Below the pieces are notes generated by a model, which ran no database searches, was not told the origin of the DNA, and saw only the letters and a list, made by a program, of their open reading frames with translations. The position numbers were made by a program, and so were the translations under genes. Of a stretch of DNA of 64,000 nucleotides, positions 61,980 to 64,000 are shown one piece after another (the first letter of the stretch is position 1; every line of letters starts with the position of its first letter). Origin of the DNA: Clytia hemisphaerica (Eukaryota > Cnidaria > Hydrozoa > Leptothecata > Clytiidae); assembly GCA_902728285.1 (NCBI GenBank), contig CACVBU010000791.1, positions 310,001 to 374,000 of the forward strand, read 5' to 3'.

Positions 61980-62356
61980 GGTTCAGCAATTTTAACTTCC
62001 GCTTTATAACGTTTTTATTGTTTTTTGCAATGCAATGTCTTCTTTTTCAAAAAAATGTCTTTTCATTTCTTCCTTGAAGTGTTAGCAAGCCATTACAAAA
62101 AGAATTTGATAAAAGTCTGCAGTCAAAATGAAGATATCTGGAATATCTTGACTCAATACAAAAGCTTGAATTTTCAATTTTCGCAGCATATTTCAGTGCC
62201 ATTTTATATGCCATTTCTGGGCTAAATTGTCAACCTCAAATGTCTAAAAAGGTGCTATTTTAGCGGAACCAAAATCTCAATATCTCCGGAACCGCTTATC
62301 ATTAGGAGGTGTATGACCCCTCATTTTTTTTCTTTTTTGAAGCTCTACAAGATGAA

Positions 62357-63371
62357 CTAAAGTCTGTCCAGATATAATTGGCAGTGGAAACAAGAATGCC
62401 TGTAACTTTTGATAGTTAAATATAATTATGGAAATTTTTTTTGCTTGTTTTAGAGAATCAAAAGCACTATATTTGAATGTATTTTTGTTTGAAAAATTCG
62501 CGATTTTTATTGGTTAAATTTGCGATTGTAAAAATTGGGCTTTTTTTCTACATATGCTATAACGTTCATTTTTACATCAGTGGTAGTTCAACCTTAGGTT
62601 AAGAAGTTTGTTAAATTTCAAGGCAAACAGAAAAGTCCTTCGGAAGATATGAGACCCGAAATACCCTTGGTAGCACTTTTCTGTGAAATATCAAATCTCC
62701 AACTTATTACTAAAAACGGGGGTAGTGATAATATTGATAAAACAGTTTTTCGATCATAACACATTTTACGATGTTTTTAATGACCTCATAGCCAAACTAT
62801 GTTTAGTGTTTTGGGAATTAGCAAAGTTCTTTAATGACTTAAAAATAACAAAGGCAATAAAAATTCATGCTTATCTTTTCAATAAAAACAATTATACTGT
62901 GATTTCACTTCGTTTCGAAATAATCAATGATACCAATAATACCAATGCACCAACACTTAACATTTTCCAACTTTTAATTGCACTGTACAAAAAAGATAAC
63001 ATAACCCCCGTTTTTAGTAATAAGTTGGAGATTTGATATTTCACAGAAAAGTGCTACCAAGAGGTATTTCGGGTCCCATATCTTCCGAAGGACTTTTCTG
63101 TTTGCCTTGAAATTTAACAAACTTCTTAACCTAAGGTTGAACTACCACTGATGTAAAAATGAACGTTATAGCATATGTAGAAAAAAAGCTCAATTTTTAC
63201 AATCGCAAATTTAACCACTAAAAATCGCGAATTTTTCAAACAAAAATACATTCAAATATAGCGCTTTTGATTCTCTAAAACAAGCAAAATAAATTTCCAT
63301 AATTATATTTGACTATCAAAAGTTACAGGCATTCTTGTTTCCACTGCCAATTATATCTGGACAGACTTTAG
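62357..63371. repeat. Long near-perfect palindrome (367-bp arms, 280-bp loop)
   Basis: 62357-62723 and 63004-63371 are inverted copies with only about a dozen single-base differences. The outer ends are CTAAAGTCTGTCCAGATATA / TATATCTGGACAGACTTTAG; the inner ends are ACTAAAAACGGGGGT / ACCCCCGTTTTTAGT. The centre 62724-63003 is open in one plus-strand frame, but that frame starts with GTG inside the left arm and has no known domain. High arm identity implies a recent origin or ongoing gene conversion. A transcript through it would form a long double-stranded RNA. Confidence 0.93.
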
Positions 63372-64000
63372 GTTTGATTGCCACCAGAATAGTTTCAATT
63401 TGAGCCTGGAATGGCTATCAGAGGTTTACCGTGCACGTAAGAAAATTATGAACAGCTGTTATCAGGTTACCTTCAGCTGAAACAAAATGATAGCTTTTTT
63501 CTGAGAAAGGAAGATAATCTTTTGTGCCTTCCACCACATAAGTTTGTTTTGATTTTTTTCCCGTCAAAAGTCACGTGATATTTTTATCTCAATCACTCCG
63601 CCTCAACTGGAAATTCCCCTATGCACCCTAAAAGTACTCGAGTTTTAGAAAAACAATAACAAACCGTGTTATGTGGTGGCGGATTGCCCCTTTAATAACG
63701 CCCACGCCTCTCCCGATCGATTTGTGCAGTGAGGCGGAACTCTTGTCTATAGTGTAAAACCTTTAGTCAGGATTAATCAATGTGCGATTTTTATAGAGGA
63801 AATTTAACTCACCATGTGGTGCATGTTCTGGACTGTTTTGGTTGTCAACTCGACGGAATTGGAAACTTTCTCTCTGGTTATTTTTCAGACAGTCAGACAG
63901 CTTTAAAAGTGACTTTCAGGGATCTTTTTCCTAAGGATTTTTTAAATTTTTGGATGCAATATTCTTTTTTCTTTTTTTTTTCTCCTAAAAGTGCCATACA
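63372..64000. other. Right-edge DNA without recognised gene
   Basis: Apart from the inverted repeat at about 63655-63700, no gene or clear signal is seen. Confidence 0.35.

Larger units (their letters stand above)
60379..63700. repeat. Region bracketed by inverted GGCAATCCGCCACCACAT repeats
   Basis: AAAGGGGGCGGCAATCCGCC at 60379 onward and its inverted counterpart GGCGGATTGCCCCTTTAAT (63679-63697) share about 45 bp of moderate identity (CCACCACAT, GTTTGTTTTTGTTTT). They may be the ends of one 3.3 kb element holding the foldback DNA inside, or two separate insertions. No transposase is seen; frames in between are short. Confidence 0.4.

Noticed and set aside
62683..63036. 117-codon frame in the palindrome centre
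   Set aside because: It starts with GTG inside the left arm, ends in the right arm and has no domain; it is probably chance openness in AT-rich DNA.

Overview
The window is animal (metazoan) nuclear DNA: AT-rich, gene-poor and full of small foldback transposons. It carries no bacterial-type operons. The genes recognised are metazoan-specific. They are an RNF26-type membrane RING ligase cut by the left edge, a class A GPCR of the GPR45/GPR63 type, a Mox (MEOX) homeobox gene with a 7.6 kb intron, and a protein of unknown family ending in a SOCS box. The species cannot be named from this. A bilaterian invertebrate fits best, because the homeodomain is of the Mox class and the GPCR keeps the GPR45/63 tail motifs.

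Layout. 1-1152 (-): C-terminally truncated RNF26-like gene. 1.8-8.2 kb: a cluster of foldback elements, several with clear target-site duplications (TSDs). 9219-10364 (+): intronless GPR45/63-like receptor, followed by a TTA-flanked MITE and a 1.06 kb TTAA-flanked, piggyBac-like non-autonomous element. 16458-25192 (-): Mox in two coding exons with in-phase splice sites; the intron holds a GC-rich hairpin, a small MITE and an unrecognised open frame. 26.26-26.55 kb: CpG- and palindrome-rich stretch upstream of Mox, a promoter candidate. 27-57.6 kb: no host gene recognised. This stretch has two copies of a tRNA-derived SINE, a LINE-type ORF1 fossil split by a MITE, a 124-bp satellite with a MITE inside its first unit, and many foldback elements. 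58928-60196 (+): SOCS-box protein. 60.3-63.7 kb: foldback DNA including a nearly perfect 367-bp-arm palindrome.

The four genes show no sign of acting in one pathway; they look like unrelated neighbours. What stands out is the transposon stratigraphy. In two places the sequence lets an insertion be removed on paper with exact arithmetic: a TA-flanked MITE in the satellite (400 - 276 = 124 bp) and a TA-flanked MITE in the LINE ORF1 (the reading frame resumes at the next codon). I found no convincing new biological system. The nearest candidates are the SOCS-box protein of unknown family, the receptor with an altered TM7 motif, and the long palindrome.
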